Assembly (NCBI GenBank): GCA_022819645.1
Contig: JAJEGU010000036.1
Coordinates: 36,595 to 100,594, forward strand
Direction: 5' to 3'
Origin: Pseudomonadales bacterium
Lineage (GTDB): Bacteria > Pseudomonadota > Gammaproteobacteria > Pseudomonadales > Pseudohongiellaceae
DNA length: 64,000 nt
Shown: positions 41,517 through 50,117 of the stretch, one piece after another
How positions within the stretch are numbered: the stretch's first letter is position 1
Layout: every line of letters starts with the position of its first letter
Translations under genes and position numbers: made by a program
The notes under the pieces: model-generated
Seen by the model: only the letters and a program-made list of their open reading frames with translations
The model's database searches: none
What the model was told of the DNA's origin: nothing

Positions 41517-42737
41517 TTATTGCTCATTGCTCGGAGAAGGACGCCAAATTTCTCCCTCAATGAGCTTGGTTGGGTCAGTTGCGATGGAAAGTGACGATGA
41601 GAAGTCTCCGATCTGTCGGCTCATTTCCACGGCTGACACCGCGGCGTCGAAGGCGTCTTCGGAGCATGCTGCCTTGTAGGCAAGGTCGGTATCGATCTCT
41701 GCGTACTCACGCAGCAGTTCTACCCGTGCGTCGTAGTTGGCTCTATTGACCGCCCCTGTGAGCAGTCGGGGATAGATTTCGATGACCATGCAAGATTTGG
41801 CACCATCGAATGGCCAGATTGAAAATCCAGCATCGCGAAGAATCAATAGGCAAGGCATTCCCCGTATCGAACCAGTCCCAACCGTTCCCGCGCCGCCAAT
41901 TTGGAATACGCTCTTCGGATTTATACTTGATGTCCTGCTGATTTGGCATTCAGTATTACGAAAATGTTTTTGTGATTCCGGCTTACTTTTTCCAGGCTTC
42001 CCCCAAAATGGAGGCTCACATTCATTCAGCCATTCCTCACCTTTGATTTCAGCTAATTTCCATACATCTTCTATAGATCTTGCCCCCTGTTTGTTCGTAA
42101 ACCATTGCGGGAATGAAAACGCGAAATCCAACCCAACAACGATTTTTTCTGGAACCTCGGAAGCGTAATCGATAATGTACTTGATTACTTTCGCACGATC
42201 ACGCCCTGATTCCAGGCGAATGAGCTTATTTTGGTGGACCTCCGCAAGCCATATCTTGGACGATGCGCCCTTCGCTGCTCCGGACCAATCTATGGCAATA
42301 GTTCGATGTCCATCAACCAGAGCCGTTTTTGAAGTTTTAGCCAATGAGTTAGGTGCAGGTTCGGCTACCATTGAGTGAGGCTGCGGGATTTTTGAGAACT
42401 GGCCCGTCGTGGGGGCAACACCATCGGCAAAAATCAACACCGCATGCTCCCGCTCAATCTCCCTATGAAACCGCTCTGGCAGCCGTGACCAGTCCCGCGC
42501 CTCGACGAGGAACGGAATCCTCGACTCCCGAACAGCTTCCTGAAATTCCGACAGCCGATCTTCGCAAATTTTCTCCAAGTTCGGCCCCCGCAGCACAAGA
42601 TCAAGATCGCTGCCGTCGTGGCTTCTCCCGCTGACGCGGCTGCCATAGGCCCAGACCTCGACGCCTGGCAGGTGCTTTCGCAACATTGCCAAGAGCATTG
42701 CGCGATGCCGCTCGGACAAGTGCAAACGCTTATTCAT
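41517..42737 (-). CDS. MNT nucleotidyltransferase antitoxin fused to a DUF429-like domain
   Basis: 406 residues from ATG 42737, overlapping the HEPN gene end by 8 bp. Residues 1-105 are a minimal nucleotidyltransferase: G32-S33, ten residues, D44-L-D46 (GSX10DXD, AYGSRVSGRSHDGSDLDLVL), then IPFLVEARDWSRLP. Such MNT proteins neutralise HEPN toxins by adding AMP to a tyrosine. After a linker, residues about 145-405 look like a DUF429-type RNase H fold: AIDWSGAA (D150), VVGLDFAFSFP, VIEIYPRL and SEDAFDAAVSAVEM place acidic residues as expected. The fusion is unusual; plain MNT proteins end near residue 110. The DUF429 call is by motif layout, not by a search. Confidence 0.75.
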   Translation of the reverse strand: MNKRLHLSERHRAMLLAMLRKHLPGVEVWAYGSRVSGRSHDGSDLDLVLRGPNLEKICEDRLSEFQEAVRESRIPFLVEARDWSRLPERFHREIEREHAVLIFADGVAPTTGQFSKIPQPHSMVAEPAPNSLAKTSKTALVDGHRTIAIDWSGAAKGASSKIWLAEVHQNKLIRLESGRDRAKVIKYIIDYASEVPEKIVVGLDFAFSFPQWFTNKQGARSIEDVWKLAEIKGEEWLNECEPPFWGKPGKSKPESQKHFRNTECQISRTSSINPKSVFQIGGAGTVGTGSIRGMPCLLILRDAGFSIWPFDGAKSCMVIEIYPRLLTGAVNRANYDARVELLREYAEIDTDLAYKAACSEDAFDAAVSAVEMSRQIGDFSSSLSIATDPTKLIEGEIWRPSPSNEQ

Positions 42738-43155
42738 CTGACGCGGCCTCAATCACATCGGCAAGCACTTTCGCATCGGCAATGAACTTGGGTAAAAGCT
42801 TAAGCGTTGCCTCGGCAAAATCCTTACCATAGTCGTGCGCGGTCGCGTTGCGGTGGTCGCGATAGCTTAGCCATCGCTCTACAGCGTCGGTTTCGATCAA
42901 CCCGTGCTTGGCTGCATAGCGAAAAAGATCCTTGAACGCCAAGCTATCAGCTTGCTGATTGCTTGCGAAAAACGCCGCAAGCCGCTTGCGCAGCAACTTG
43001 CCGCTCTGCTCCAGAACGAGTTCGAATTCCTTGACGCAGGCTGCGCGATAAATGTCGTAGATGTACTCTCCTGCGTCTCCCAATGCGTCGATTTCACCAA
43101 AGGCATATTCCAGCGCGCTGACGCAGCGCCGCAAAAAAGTGGTGTCAATGCTCAT
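42730..43155 (-). CDS. HEPN-domain toxin (HepT-like)
   Basis: 141 residues from ATG 43155, an all-helical protein. Near the C terminus R102-NATA-H107-D-Y109 is an exact RX4HXY motif (YRDHRNATAHDYG), the RNase site of HEPN toxins and the tyrosine modified by the partner MNT enzyme. In characterised HEPN/MNT pairs the free toxin cuts RNA or tRNA and AMP addition to Tyr silences it. The gene precedes and overlaps the nucleotidyltransferase gene, the usual order. It lies beside a second toxin-antitoxin pair and HigA remnants, in a cluster of addiction modules. Confidence 0.88.
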   Translation of the reverse strand: MSIDTTFLRRCVSALEYAFGEIDALGDAGEYIYDIYRAACVKEFELVLEQSGKLLRKRLAAFFASNQQADSLAFKDLFRYAAKHGLIETDAVERWLSYRDHRNATAHDYGKDFAEATLKLLPKFIADAKVLADVIEAASDE

Positions 43156-43240
43156 CGGCTGTCGCTCCAGAAACCCACAGCCTCTAGTTTAGCAGCGAAA
43201 GCAATGTCGAGCTTGGCCCCTTCGGCTTGCGTGTTAGCTA

Positions 43241-43450
43241 TCAGGCACGAGCCCTGAGGGTTGGGATATCTGAGACGTCTACTGCTCGTTCGGCCAAGGC
43301 AAGGTCGTGGTTGCGCTGCAGATTCACCCAGAAATTGGCTCCGTTGCCGAACAGTTTGCCAAATCGGACAGCCATCTCGGCCATGACCGGCTGTTTCTCG
43401 TTCAAAATATCGTAGAGCGTTTGCCGGGAGATTCCGAGGGCGGTCGCCAC
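43241..43450 (-). pseudogene. HigA-type antitoxin fragment lacking its N terminus
   Basis: 69 codons (VATALGISRQTLYDILNEKQ, then MAVRFGKLFGNGANFWVNLQRNHDLALAE) match the middle and end of HigA-like helix-turn-helix antitoxins. The normal first 25-30 residues are missing, and a stop codon stands two codons before the first possible GTG start at 43450. No HigB toxin gene adjoins. Probably a remnant, though a short DNA-binding protein could still be made from the GTG. Confidence 0.7.
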
Positions 43451-43515
43451 GCTTTAGTTCTTGCATGTTGACGAGCAATGTAGTTACATATCCCCATATG
43501 AGATGGAGGCCAATT

Positions 43516-43770
43516 GTGACCATCACGACTGTAACGAGCCGCGAACTCAACCAAGATGTTGGGCGCGCGAAAAAGGCGGCAAAATCAGGTCCCGTCCTGA
43601 TCACTGACCGCGGCAAGCCCGCGCATGTGCTGCTGAGCATAGAGGACTACCGGCGCCTGGCCGGCCGGCCGCGCAGTTTGGCGGAGGTACTGTCCATGCC
43701 GGGCCTGGCCGATATCGAATTTGATCCCCCTCGTGTGCGGCTGAACCTCTCCCCGTCCGATTTGTCCTGA
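43516..43770 (+). CDS. Phd/YefM-type antitoxin
   Basis: 84 residues from GTG 43516, chosen because GGAGG (43504-43508) lies 7 bases before it; an ATG at 43498 would put that site inside the gene. The sequence TSRELNQDVGRAKKAAKSGP and VLITDRGKPAHVLLSIEDYRRL is the Phd fold, and the tail MPGLADIEFDPPR is the toxin-binding part. Its stop overlaps the toxin start by one base (TGATG). It should repress its own promoter and hold the PIN toxin inactive. Confidence 0.9.
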   Translation: MTITTVTSRELNQDVGRAKKAAKSGPVLITDRGKPAHVLLSIEDYRRLAGRPRSLAEVLSMPGLADIEFDPPRVRLNLSPSDLS

Positions 43771-44192
43771 TGTTTCTGTTGGACACTAACGTGGTCTCCG
43801 AGATTCGCAAGCTCGGCGACGGCAAAGCAGACACCCGGGTTACTGCCTGGGTCTCGGAGAGGGAAGCGACGAGCTTCTATATCTCGGCACTGACTCTGAT
43901 GGAACTTGAGATCGGCATCCTGCGCATCGAACGGCGCGACATCCCGCAAGGGGAGCGGCTGCGGACCTGGATGGACCGGCATGTGCTGCCCGAATTCCAG
44001 GAACGCACACTCCCTGTCGATTCCGCTGTAGCCCTGAAATGTGCGCGGTTGCATGTTCCCGACCCAAGGACCGAGCGCGATGCGCTGATCGCCGCTACGG
44101 CGATCGTGCATGGGTTGGCGGTTGTCACCGGCAATGTCGCCGACTTCAAGGCCACGGAAGTCGACGTGATTAATCCGTGGACAGTGGAATGA
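43770..44192 (+). CDS. PIN-domain toxin, VapC/FitB-like
   Basis: 140 residues from ATG 43770. The PIN active-site acids are visible: D5 in FLLDTNVVSEIRK, Glu in LTLMELEIGI, Asp in RTERDALIAATA and Asp in GNVADFKATEV. The closing segment VINPWTVE is typical of FitB-type VapC proteins. A site-specific RNase held inactive by the upstream Phd-like partner. It is translationally coupled to it. Confidence 0.93.
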   Translation: MFLLDTNVVSEIRKLGDGKADTRVTAWVSEREATSFYISALTLMELEIGILRIERRDIPQGERLRTWMDRHVLPEFQERTLPVDSAVALKCARLHVPDPRTERDALIAATAIVHGLAVVTGNVADFKATEVDVINPWTVE

Positions 44193-44261
44193 CCGCAGCC
44201 CACGGTCGGGATTATTGCGTGGAGACGCGATATTTGGGGGCGTTTCTTGGGAGATACTGAC

Positions 44262-44462
44262 ATGGCTATGAAGAAACCGGTACATCCCGGCGCCATCGTG
44301 CGGGATGATTGTTTGAAGCCATTGGCGTTGTCGATCTCGGAAGGAGCAAGGCGGCTCGGCATGCAGTTGACCGATTCGGCGGAAATCTATGCTGAAATCT
44401 ATTCCAGCGACGAGGAAACAATGGTATGGACCGACGCGGGACTGTCTAATTGGCCCGAATGA
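44262..44462 (+). pseudogene. Chimeric antitoxin-like ORF: HigA start joined to another tail
   Basis: 66 residues from ATG 44262. Residues 1-33 (KPVHPGAIVRDDCLKPLALS, ISEGARRLG) are the N terminus of a HigA-type antitoxin, but where the helix-turn-helix should follow the sequence changes to MQLTDSAEIYAEIYSSDEET, which resembles the acidic tails of other small antitoxins. The break is at about 44361. It looks like the scar of a deletion that joined two antitoxin genes. Function doubtful. Confidence 0.55.
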
Positions 44463-44526
44463 CCCCTGTCACCGATTGACGACTATGCCGGTCTTGCGAA
44501 TACTGGTGGTAGAGAGGAGATTTGCC

Positions 44527-45504
44527 ATGACTTACTTCCGCGCGCAGGCTGTATCTTTCGCCATTGCCTTGTTTTCCTTCATTCCCGCCGCTTCGGCCCA
44601 GCAGCTCGATGAGGCTACGGTGGATGGGTGGTTCGAGACGCTTTCCAACTGGGGGCGCTGGGGGCCGGACGATGAGAAGGGCACGGTCAACCTGATTACG
44701 GAAGAGACGCGGGTGGCCGCGGTGCGGCTGGTGCGGACCGGGGTTTCGGTTTCAATGGCGCATGAATTGCTGGAAGAGGAAGCGGCCGACAATTTCAGCC
44801 CCTTCGATCATCGCATGACTTCGATCGGCAGCAGCCCCGGGCCCTGGTCCGGGGATTTCGTCGGCGTCTCCTATCACGGCTACGCCCATTCGCATCTCGA
44901 CGCGCTTTGCCACCGCTTCCAGTTCGGCACGATGTACAACGGCTATCCGGAAGACGAAGTGACCGAGGAAGGCTGCGCCAGGCTGGCGATCACGTCATTC
45001 GGCGACGGCATTTTCGGCCGCGGGATCATCATGGATTTTCCCGCCATGCGCGGAGTCGACTGGCTCGAGAACGGCACCGCCATCACTACGGAATGGCTGA
45101 ATGAATGGGAGGAATTGCACGGCGTTACCGTCGGCGCCGGCGATATCGTGCTGATCCGCACCGGCCGCTGGCCGCGGCGCGAAGCGCTCGGGCCGTGGAA
45201 CCTGGCAGTGGATTCCGCCGGCCTGCACGCATCGACGGTGGAATGGTTCAAGGAGCGCGACGTGGCGCTGATCGGCAGCGATTCGGCGCTGGACGTGAAG
45301 CCCTCCGGAGTCGAAGGCTATGGATCGCCGGTACACGCCCTGGTGCTGGTCGCCCTAGGCATGCCCATCTTCGACAATCTGGATCTGGAAGCGGTAGCGG
45401 CCGAAGCCGAACGTCACGGCCGGGTGGAATTTCTCTTCACCACGGCGCCGCTGCGGGTCAGCGGAGGGACCGGCTCACCGCTGAATCCGATCGCAACCTT
45501 CTGA
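44527..45504 (+). CDS. Secreted cyclase-family hydrolase (kynurenine formamidase-like fold)
   Basis: 325 residues from ATG 44527, with GAGAGGAGA upstream. A signal peptide (FAIALFSFIPAASAQQ) leads into a PF04199-type domain. The metal-binding pattern is present as SYHGYAHSHLDALCHRF (HxxxHxHxD...H), with EEWEELHGVTVGAGDIVLIRTG and the late SGVEGYGSPVHALVLVALG. Members hydrolyse N-formyl or cyclic amides and, in the cyclase branch, esters; the substrate here is unknown. It is convergent with the TonB receptor gene, whose stop is immediately adjacent. Confidence 0.85.
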   Translation: MTYFRAQAVSFAIALFSFIPAASAQQLDEATVDGWFETLSNWGRWGPDDEKGTVNLITEETRVAAVRLVRTGVSVSMAHELLEEEAADNFSPFDHRMTSIGSSPGPWSGDFVGVSYHGYAHSHLDALCHRFQFGTMYNGYPEDEVTEEGCARLAITSFGDGIFGRGIIMDFPAMRGVDWLENGTAITTEWLNEWEELHGVTVGAGDIVLIRTGRWPRREALGPWNLAVDSAGLHASTVEWFKERDVALIGSDSALDVKPSGVEGYGSPVHALVLVALGMPIFDNLDLEAVAAEAERHGRVEFLFTTAPLRVSGGTGSPLNPIATF

Positions 45505-47694
45505 CTACCACTGGAACTGGACGCGGCCGAAGAGGTTCCTGCCCTGACCGTACATGCGGCTGCCCACCGGGACTGCGCTGTTCATGACGCGGTTGAAGCC
45601 GGTGAGATGATCGACATAATCGGCATCGAAAAGGTTTTCGGCGCCGAGGGTGAAGGTCATGCCCTGGCCGGTGAGCCAGTTCAGGTAGACATTGGTCAGG
45701 TTGTAGCCGCCGGTGGGGTTGGCGTTGTTGCCGGGGTTCATCGGGTCGTGGGTGTTGGTGCGGGAAATCTGGTCCTGCTCCAGCACGACGACCTGCTCGA
45801 TGCGGGCCGAGAAGTTGCCGGTTTCGTATAGTAGCGACACGCGGGCGTTGTCAGGATTGACGCGGTACAGGTAATCCGCGATATCGCCACGTTCGGCATT
45901 GACGTGGGACGCCATGCCTTCCACCCGCCAGCTTTCATTGACGGCGAATCCGAAACTCAGGTCGAAGCCGCGGAAATCGGCTTCGGTGTTGGCGAACATG
46001 AGTGGGGTGGGGTCGCCGTTGGCGTTGCGGCTAACGCCGATGACCGCCATGTTGGCGGCGGGTACGCCCTGGATGTAGTCATCGACATTGCGAATGAAAA
46101 ACCGGGGAGAAACCCAGGCGGCGCCGTTGGTCCAGTCAAGGCCGAGTTCGAACTGGTTGGAGGTTTCCGGGCGCAGGGCGGGATTGCCGACGTAATTGTT
46201 GCCGTCGCCAAGACCGGCGTTGATTTCCAGCGGAATCCACAGATAGCGCTCCTGGTACAGCGGCGAGCGGGTCTTGCGGCCGTAGCCGACTTCCACCACG
46301 AGGTTTGCGGTCAACTGGTGGCGTAGCTTGGCCACCAGGTCATGATTGTCATCCTGCTGCTCGCGGTTCCGTGAGTTGAACCCCTGGCGCAACATCCATA
46401 CCACCCGGGGCGGTGTGCCCATGCCCCACATGGCCGGGTTCATGTCCACCAGCCTGGCGGGGAAAGCGTCAACCTCGCCGGCGCTCATGTCGACCTGTTC
46501 CAGTCTGGCGCCAAGTTCAAGATACCAGTTGCTGGCCAGAATCGCCGACCACTGGGCGAAAAGAGATGTACCGCCGGTTTCCACGTCATGGAAATTTTCC
46601 ACGAAGAAGGGGCCGAAATCCGGATCGGTCACGCGCACGTCGTGCTCGCCGCTCTTGCCTTCGGCGCCCACTTCAAGCAGCCCCGCCCCCAGGCCGAGAT
46701 GGAGCGCAAGCCGGAAGCCGGATTCTTCGCTCCCGGCGAATGCAAAACGCTTGTCATCGTCGGCAAAGGGCGGCAGCGGCAGGCTGGAAAAATCCGGCGC
46801 GGGGCGCAGCAGGTAATTGCTCATGCCATGTTCGATGGATGATTGGTACACGCCAATCTCGACGCCAAACTCGCCGATTTGTCCGTTATAGCGAAAGTTG
46901 AAGGTGTCGGTGTCGAACCAGTCGATGTCCATGGGCAGGGTGGGGGTGCCGCTATCCTCGGTTTCGATGCGGTGGGCGTCGATGAGCACTTCATGGGCGC
47001 CGCTGCGGAAGCCGTAGCCGATGCCGTAAATGTCGCGGCCGTAGCCGGTCGCCGCCACTTCGCCATGGGCTGAATCGTAATTGCCGCCCTGGTCGATATT
47101 GCCAATGCCATAGAGGCGGTGGTTGGCATTGCTGCCGCCGACAATCAGCGACCCGCTGGTGCTGCCGGCGGCGGAACCCGCCGAGAATTCGGAATCGCCG
47201 CGCCAGTCCCAGTCGCTGTCGTCATTGAATGCGGGCCGCTTCCATCTGGCCGTGGCCGCGCCGCCAATGCCGCCGCCGGTGGATATGGAGGCAATGCCCT
47301 GTTCCACCACCAGGTCTTCCATCAGGGCCGAAGGAATATGGTGCAATGGCGGCGCCATCCAGTTGGGTCCGCCGCCGTGAATCAGCATGCCGTCGATGCG
47401 AACATTGATGCGGGGGCCGAACATGCCGCGATACTGGATTTGCCCGCTGAGCGGCCCATTGTGGTTGGCGCCGCCGCCGGGAACGCGATTGATCAGCAGG
47501 GCGGAATCCGCGCCGGAACTGGTGCGCCGGGCATTGAACTGGGTTTCAAGAAATTCCTGCCGCCCGACCACGCGAATCTCGGTTACTTCCTCTCCCTGAG
47601 CGAAAAGCGGTTCGCCGCAGGCCAACAGCAGCAATGGCACAAGGGCGGCGCCAGGCAAGGCCTTTTTTCCAGATTCCCATGTAACAGACACCAC
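45505..47694 (-). CDS. TonB-dependent outer-membrane receptor
   Basis: 729 residues from GTG 47694. Signal sequence (ALPGAALVPLLLLACGEPLFAQ), TonB box region EEVTEIRVVG, a plug domain (LINRVPGGGANHNGPLSG, QYRGMFGPRINVRIDGM, IPSALMEDLVVEQGIASIST) and a 22-strand barrel ending in the aromatic FGRVQFQW. The wording of the plug resembles metal (copper-type) receptors, but I cannot assign the ligand. It takes up a nutrient across the outer membrane with TonB-ExbBD energy. No transporter for the same ligand lies beside it. Confidence 0.88.
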   Translation of the reverse strand: MVSVTWESGKKALPGAALVPLLLLACGEPLFAQGEEVTEIRVVGRQEFLETQFNARRTSSGADSALLINRVPGGGANHNGPLSGQIQYRGMFGPRINVRIDGMLIHGGGPNWMAPPLHHIPSALMEDLVVEQGIASISTGGGIGGAATARWKRPAFNDDSDWDWRGDSEFSAGSAAGSTSGSLIVGGSNANHRLYGIGNIDQGGNYDSAHGEVAATGYGRDIYGIGYGFRSGAHEVLIDAHRIETEDSGTPTLPMDIDWFDTDTFNFRYNGQIGEFGVEIGVYQSSIEHGMSNYLLRPAPDFSSLPLPPFADDDKRFAFAGSEESGFRLALHLGLGAGLLEVGAEGKSGEHDVRVTDPDFGPFFVENFHDVETGGTSLFAQWSAILASNWYLELGARLEQVDMSAGEVDAFPARLVDMNPAMWGMGTPPRVVWMLRQGFNSRNREQQDDNHDLVAKLRHQLTANLVVEVGYGRKTRSPLYQERYLWIPLEINAGLGDGNNYVGNPALRPETSNQFELGLDWTNGAAWVSPRFFIRNVDDYIQGVPAANMAVIGVSRNANGDPTPLMFANTEADFRGFDLSFGFAVNESWRVEGMASHVNAERGDIADYLYRVNPDNARVSLLYETGNFSARIEQVVVLEQDQISRTNTHDPMNPGNNANPTGGYNLTNVYLNWLTGQGMTFTLGAENLFDADYVDHLTGFNRVMNSAVPVGSRMYGQGRNLFGRVQFQW

Positions 47695-47806
47695 ATACTC
47701 CCGGTCGTTTCCTGACAGCCCGGGAATTATAGTGACGCCACCCTTCGCATCCGATGTGGCATATTGTCACACTGCAGCAATTCTCATTTTGGCGCTCCAA
47801 CCCGCA

Positions 47807-47900
47807 TGTCATCCCGCGCGAAGCGCAGCTTCGTGCGCAGCCGGAACGGCGCAGAGCTATGCTCTGCGACTGGACGGGAGTTTTTCAGAGAATACTTGGC
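47807..47900. repeat. Fragments of repeat families B and C before the SDR gene
   Basis: TGTCATCCCGCGCGAAGCGC (47807-47826) is a family B left end, and GGGAGTTTTTCAGAGAATACTTGG (about 47877-47900) equals the right end of the family C block at 48822-48840. The two pieces together suggest old, truncated insertions in the 5' region of the SDR gene. Confidence 0.55.
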
Positions 47901-47957
47901 CTTGTCGCACATGAACACTTGCACTATGCTTGCCTGCTCGCAAACAGGAGGGCGGCT

Positions 47958-48734
47958 TTGGAAATGGAACTTGCAGGAAAAACGGCTTTTATCACGGGCG
48001 CCGCATCGGGCCTTGGCCTTGCGGTGGCGAGGAATTTCCTTGAAGCCGGTGCCAATGCCATGCTGTTCGACCGCAATGTCGAAATGCTCGAGCAGGCTGG
48101 CGCCGAGCTTGGCGAAGGAGCCATCTGGCATGCGGGCGACGTCACCGACGAAGACTCGGTAGCCGCCGCCATCGCCGCGACTCGCGAGCGTTTCGGCGCC
48201 ATCCACATCAATGTCAATTCCGCCGGTATCGGCGGCGCCGCGCGCACCGTGGGCCGCGACGGCCCGATGCCGCTGGCGCGCTTCGAACATATCGTCCGGG
48301 TGAACCTGATCGGCACCTTCAACGTGCTGCGGCTGTGCGCCGCGGTCATGAACGAAAACGAAGCCGATGGCGGCGACGGAGAATGCGGCGTCATCGTCAA
48401 TGTCGCGTCGGTCGCCGCTTTCGACGGCCAAACCGGCCAGGCGGGGTACGCCGCGTCCAAGGGCGGCATCGTCGCGATGACCTTGCCCATCGCCCGCGAT
48501 CTGGCGAGGCAGGGCATTCGCGTGATGACCGTGGCGCCGGGCGTATTCGAGACGCCATTGCTCGCCGCGGCTCCGGACGAGCTGAAACAGGCGCTGGTTT
48601 CGATCACCCAGTTTCCGAAACGGCTCGGACAGCCCGACGAGTTCGCCGCCGAGGTGGCGCATATCGTCAGATGCGCCTATCTTAACGGCGAAACCATCAG
48701 GCTGGACGCCGGCATCCGCATGCCGGCGATCTGA
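47958..48734 (+). CDS. Short-chain dehydrogenase, 3-hydroxyacyl-CoA dehydrogenase type-2-like
   Basis: 258 residues from TTG 47958, favoured because AGGAGGG ends 5 bases before it; ATG 47964 would shorten it by two. Rossmann motif TGAASGLG, NSAG instead of NNAG, and the catalytic Ser, Tyr and Lys in VNVASVAAFDGQTGQAGYAASKGG. The C-terminal RLGQPDEFAAEVAHIV..YLNGETIRLDAGIRM is typical of the HSD17B10/FabG-like group that oxidises 3-hydroxyacyl-CoA. The following thiolase and acyl-CoA dehydrogenase genes suggest joint fatty or branched-chain acid breakdown. Confidence 0.9.
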   Translation: MEMELAGKTAFITGAASGLGLAVARNFLEAGANAMLFDRNVEMLEQAGAELGEGAIWHAGDVTDEDSVAAAIAATRERFGAIHINVNSAGIGGAARTVGRDGPMPLARFEHIVRVNLIGTFNVLRLCAAVMNENEADGGDGECGVIVNVASVAAFDGQTGQAGYAASKGGIVAMTLPIARDLARQGIRVMTVAPGVFETPLLAAAPDELKQALVSITQFPKRLGQPDEFAAEVAHIVRCAYLNGETIRLDAGIRMPAI

Positions 48735-48743
48735 AACATTAGG

Positions 48744-48832
48744 GAAGCTCTGATCAAGTCAGAGCTTCGGGAGCAAAACAAAACCACGCTTTTGTTTTGC
48801 GATAATGAAAAACTCCACGGATGGAGTTTTTC
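48744..48832. repeat. Three consecutive hairpins (family C) after the SDR gene
   Basis: GAAGCTCTGA/TCAGAGCTTC (48744-48768), GCAAAACAAAA/TTTTGTTTTGC (48773-48800) and GAAAAACTCCA/TGGAGTTTTTC (48807-48832) are perfect stems of 10, 11 and 11 bp in a row. The last two match the block in the gspH 5' end. Between the SDR and thiolase genes they may end or attenuate transcription. Confidence 0.8.
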
Positions 48833-48894
48833 AGAGAATACTTAGACTTTTTCGGCCGCCGGTTCCGGCGGTCGCATCCTGAGAGAGGAAGAAC

Positions 48895-50082
48895 ATGGCT
48901 GAAGCATATATTGTCGGCGGAGTGCGAACCGCCACGGGGCGCAAGAAAGGCCGGCTCAGCGCCGTGCATCCGGTGGACATGGGCGCCATGGTGGTGGATG
49001 AGCTCGTGGATCGCACCGGAATTCCCGCGGAAAGTGTCGATGACCTGATTTTCGGCGTCGTCATGCAGAACGGCGCCCAGGCGGGCAATCTCGGCCGTAA
49101 CGTCACGATGTCGTCGAAGCTGCCGCTCGAAGTCCCCGGAGTGACCGTCGACCGGCAATGCGGTTCGTCCTTGCAGGCCATGCAATTCGCCGCCCAGGCG
49201 GTAATGTCCGGCACTCAGGACGTGGTCATCGCCGGCGGCGTGGAAGCGATGAGTACCGTGGAAATCGGCTCGAACGTCCGCGATGGCCTGCAGCACGGCC
49301 GCGGCGTGCCCAAGGGCGAAAGGCTCGAAGCGCGATATCCGGGAATTCAGTTCTCCCAGTTCGACGGCGCCGAATTGCTCGCGGAGAAATACGGCATCGG
49401 CCGCGAGCAACTCGACGAATTCGGCCTGCTCAGTCATCAGCGCGCGGCCAGGGCCACCCGGGAAGGACACTTCGAGCGTGAAGTGCTGCCGGTTCCCATC
49501 CGTGGCGAAAACGGTTCGCCGGAATTGCATGAAATAGACGAAGGCATCCGCATGGACGCCTCGCTGGAAGGCATGCGCGGTCTGAATCCCCTGCGCGAGG
49601 AGGGTGTGATCACCGCCGGAACCGCCAGCCAGATCAGTGACGGCGCCGCCGCCGTGATGATCGCCAATGAACGCGCCGTCACGGAATTCGATCTGCCGGT
49701 GCGCGCCCGGATTCATTCGCTGGCGGTAGTCGGGTCGGATCCCGTGATCATGCTCGAAGGCCCGATTCCCGCGACCCGCAAGGTGCTGGAAAAGTCCGGT
49801 CTCTCGCTGGACGAGATCGATTTGTATGAAATCAACGAAGCTTTCGGTTCGGTGCCTCTGGCGTGGGCCAAGGCGCTCGGCGCGGACCCGGAACGGCTCA
49901 ATGTGAACGGCGGCGCCCAGGCGCTCGGCCATCCGCTCGGCGCGACCGGCGCGAAATTGATGGTCACCCTGGTGCATGAACTCGAGCGCCGCGAAGGCCG
50001 CTATGGTCTGATCGCGATCTGCGAAGGCGGCGGCACCGCCAACGCCATGATAGTCGAACGCACCGACAAGCTGGCGGCCTGA
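48895..50082 (+). CDS. Acetyl-CoA acyltransferase (thiolase)
   Basis: 395 residues from ATG 48895, with GAGAGGAAGA upstream. Catalytic residues are visible: nucleophile Cys in VDRQCGSSLQAMQ, His in NVNGGAQALGHPLGATG and the second Cys in AICEGGGTANAMI. Gly loops GGVEAMS and EINEAFGSVP fit the degradative class. It cleaves 3-ketoacyl-CoA to acetyl-CoA plus a shorter acyl-CoA in the cytosol. Together with the flanking SDR and acyl-CoA dehydrogenase it makes most of a beta-oxidation-like set; an enoyl-CoA hydratase is not in the window. Confidence 0.93.
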   Translation: MAEAYIVGGVRTATGRKKGRLSAVHPVDMGAMVVDELVDRTGIPAESVDDLIFGVVMQNGAQAGNLGRNVTMSSKLPLEVPGVTVDRQCGSSLQAMQFAAQAVMSGTQDVVIAGGVEAMSTVEIGSNVRDGLQHGRGVPKGERLEARYPGIQFSQFDGAELLAEKYGIGREQLDEFGLLSHQRAARATREGHFEREVLPVPIRGENGSPELHEIDEGIRMDASLEGMRGLNPLREEGVITAGTASQISDGAAAVMIANERAVTEFDLPVRARIHSLAVVGSDPVIMLEGPIPATRKVLEKSGLSLDEIDLYEINEAFGSVPLAWAKALGADPERLNVNGGAQALGHPLGATGAKLMVTLVHELERREGRYGLIAICEGGGTANAMIVERTDKLAA

Positions 50083-50117
50083 TCCGCGGCCGGGCCGGGT
50101 TTTAGAGGAAATTGAAC

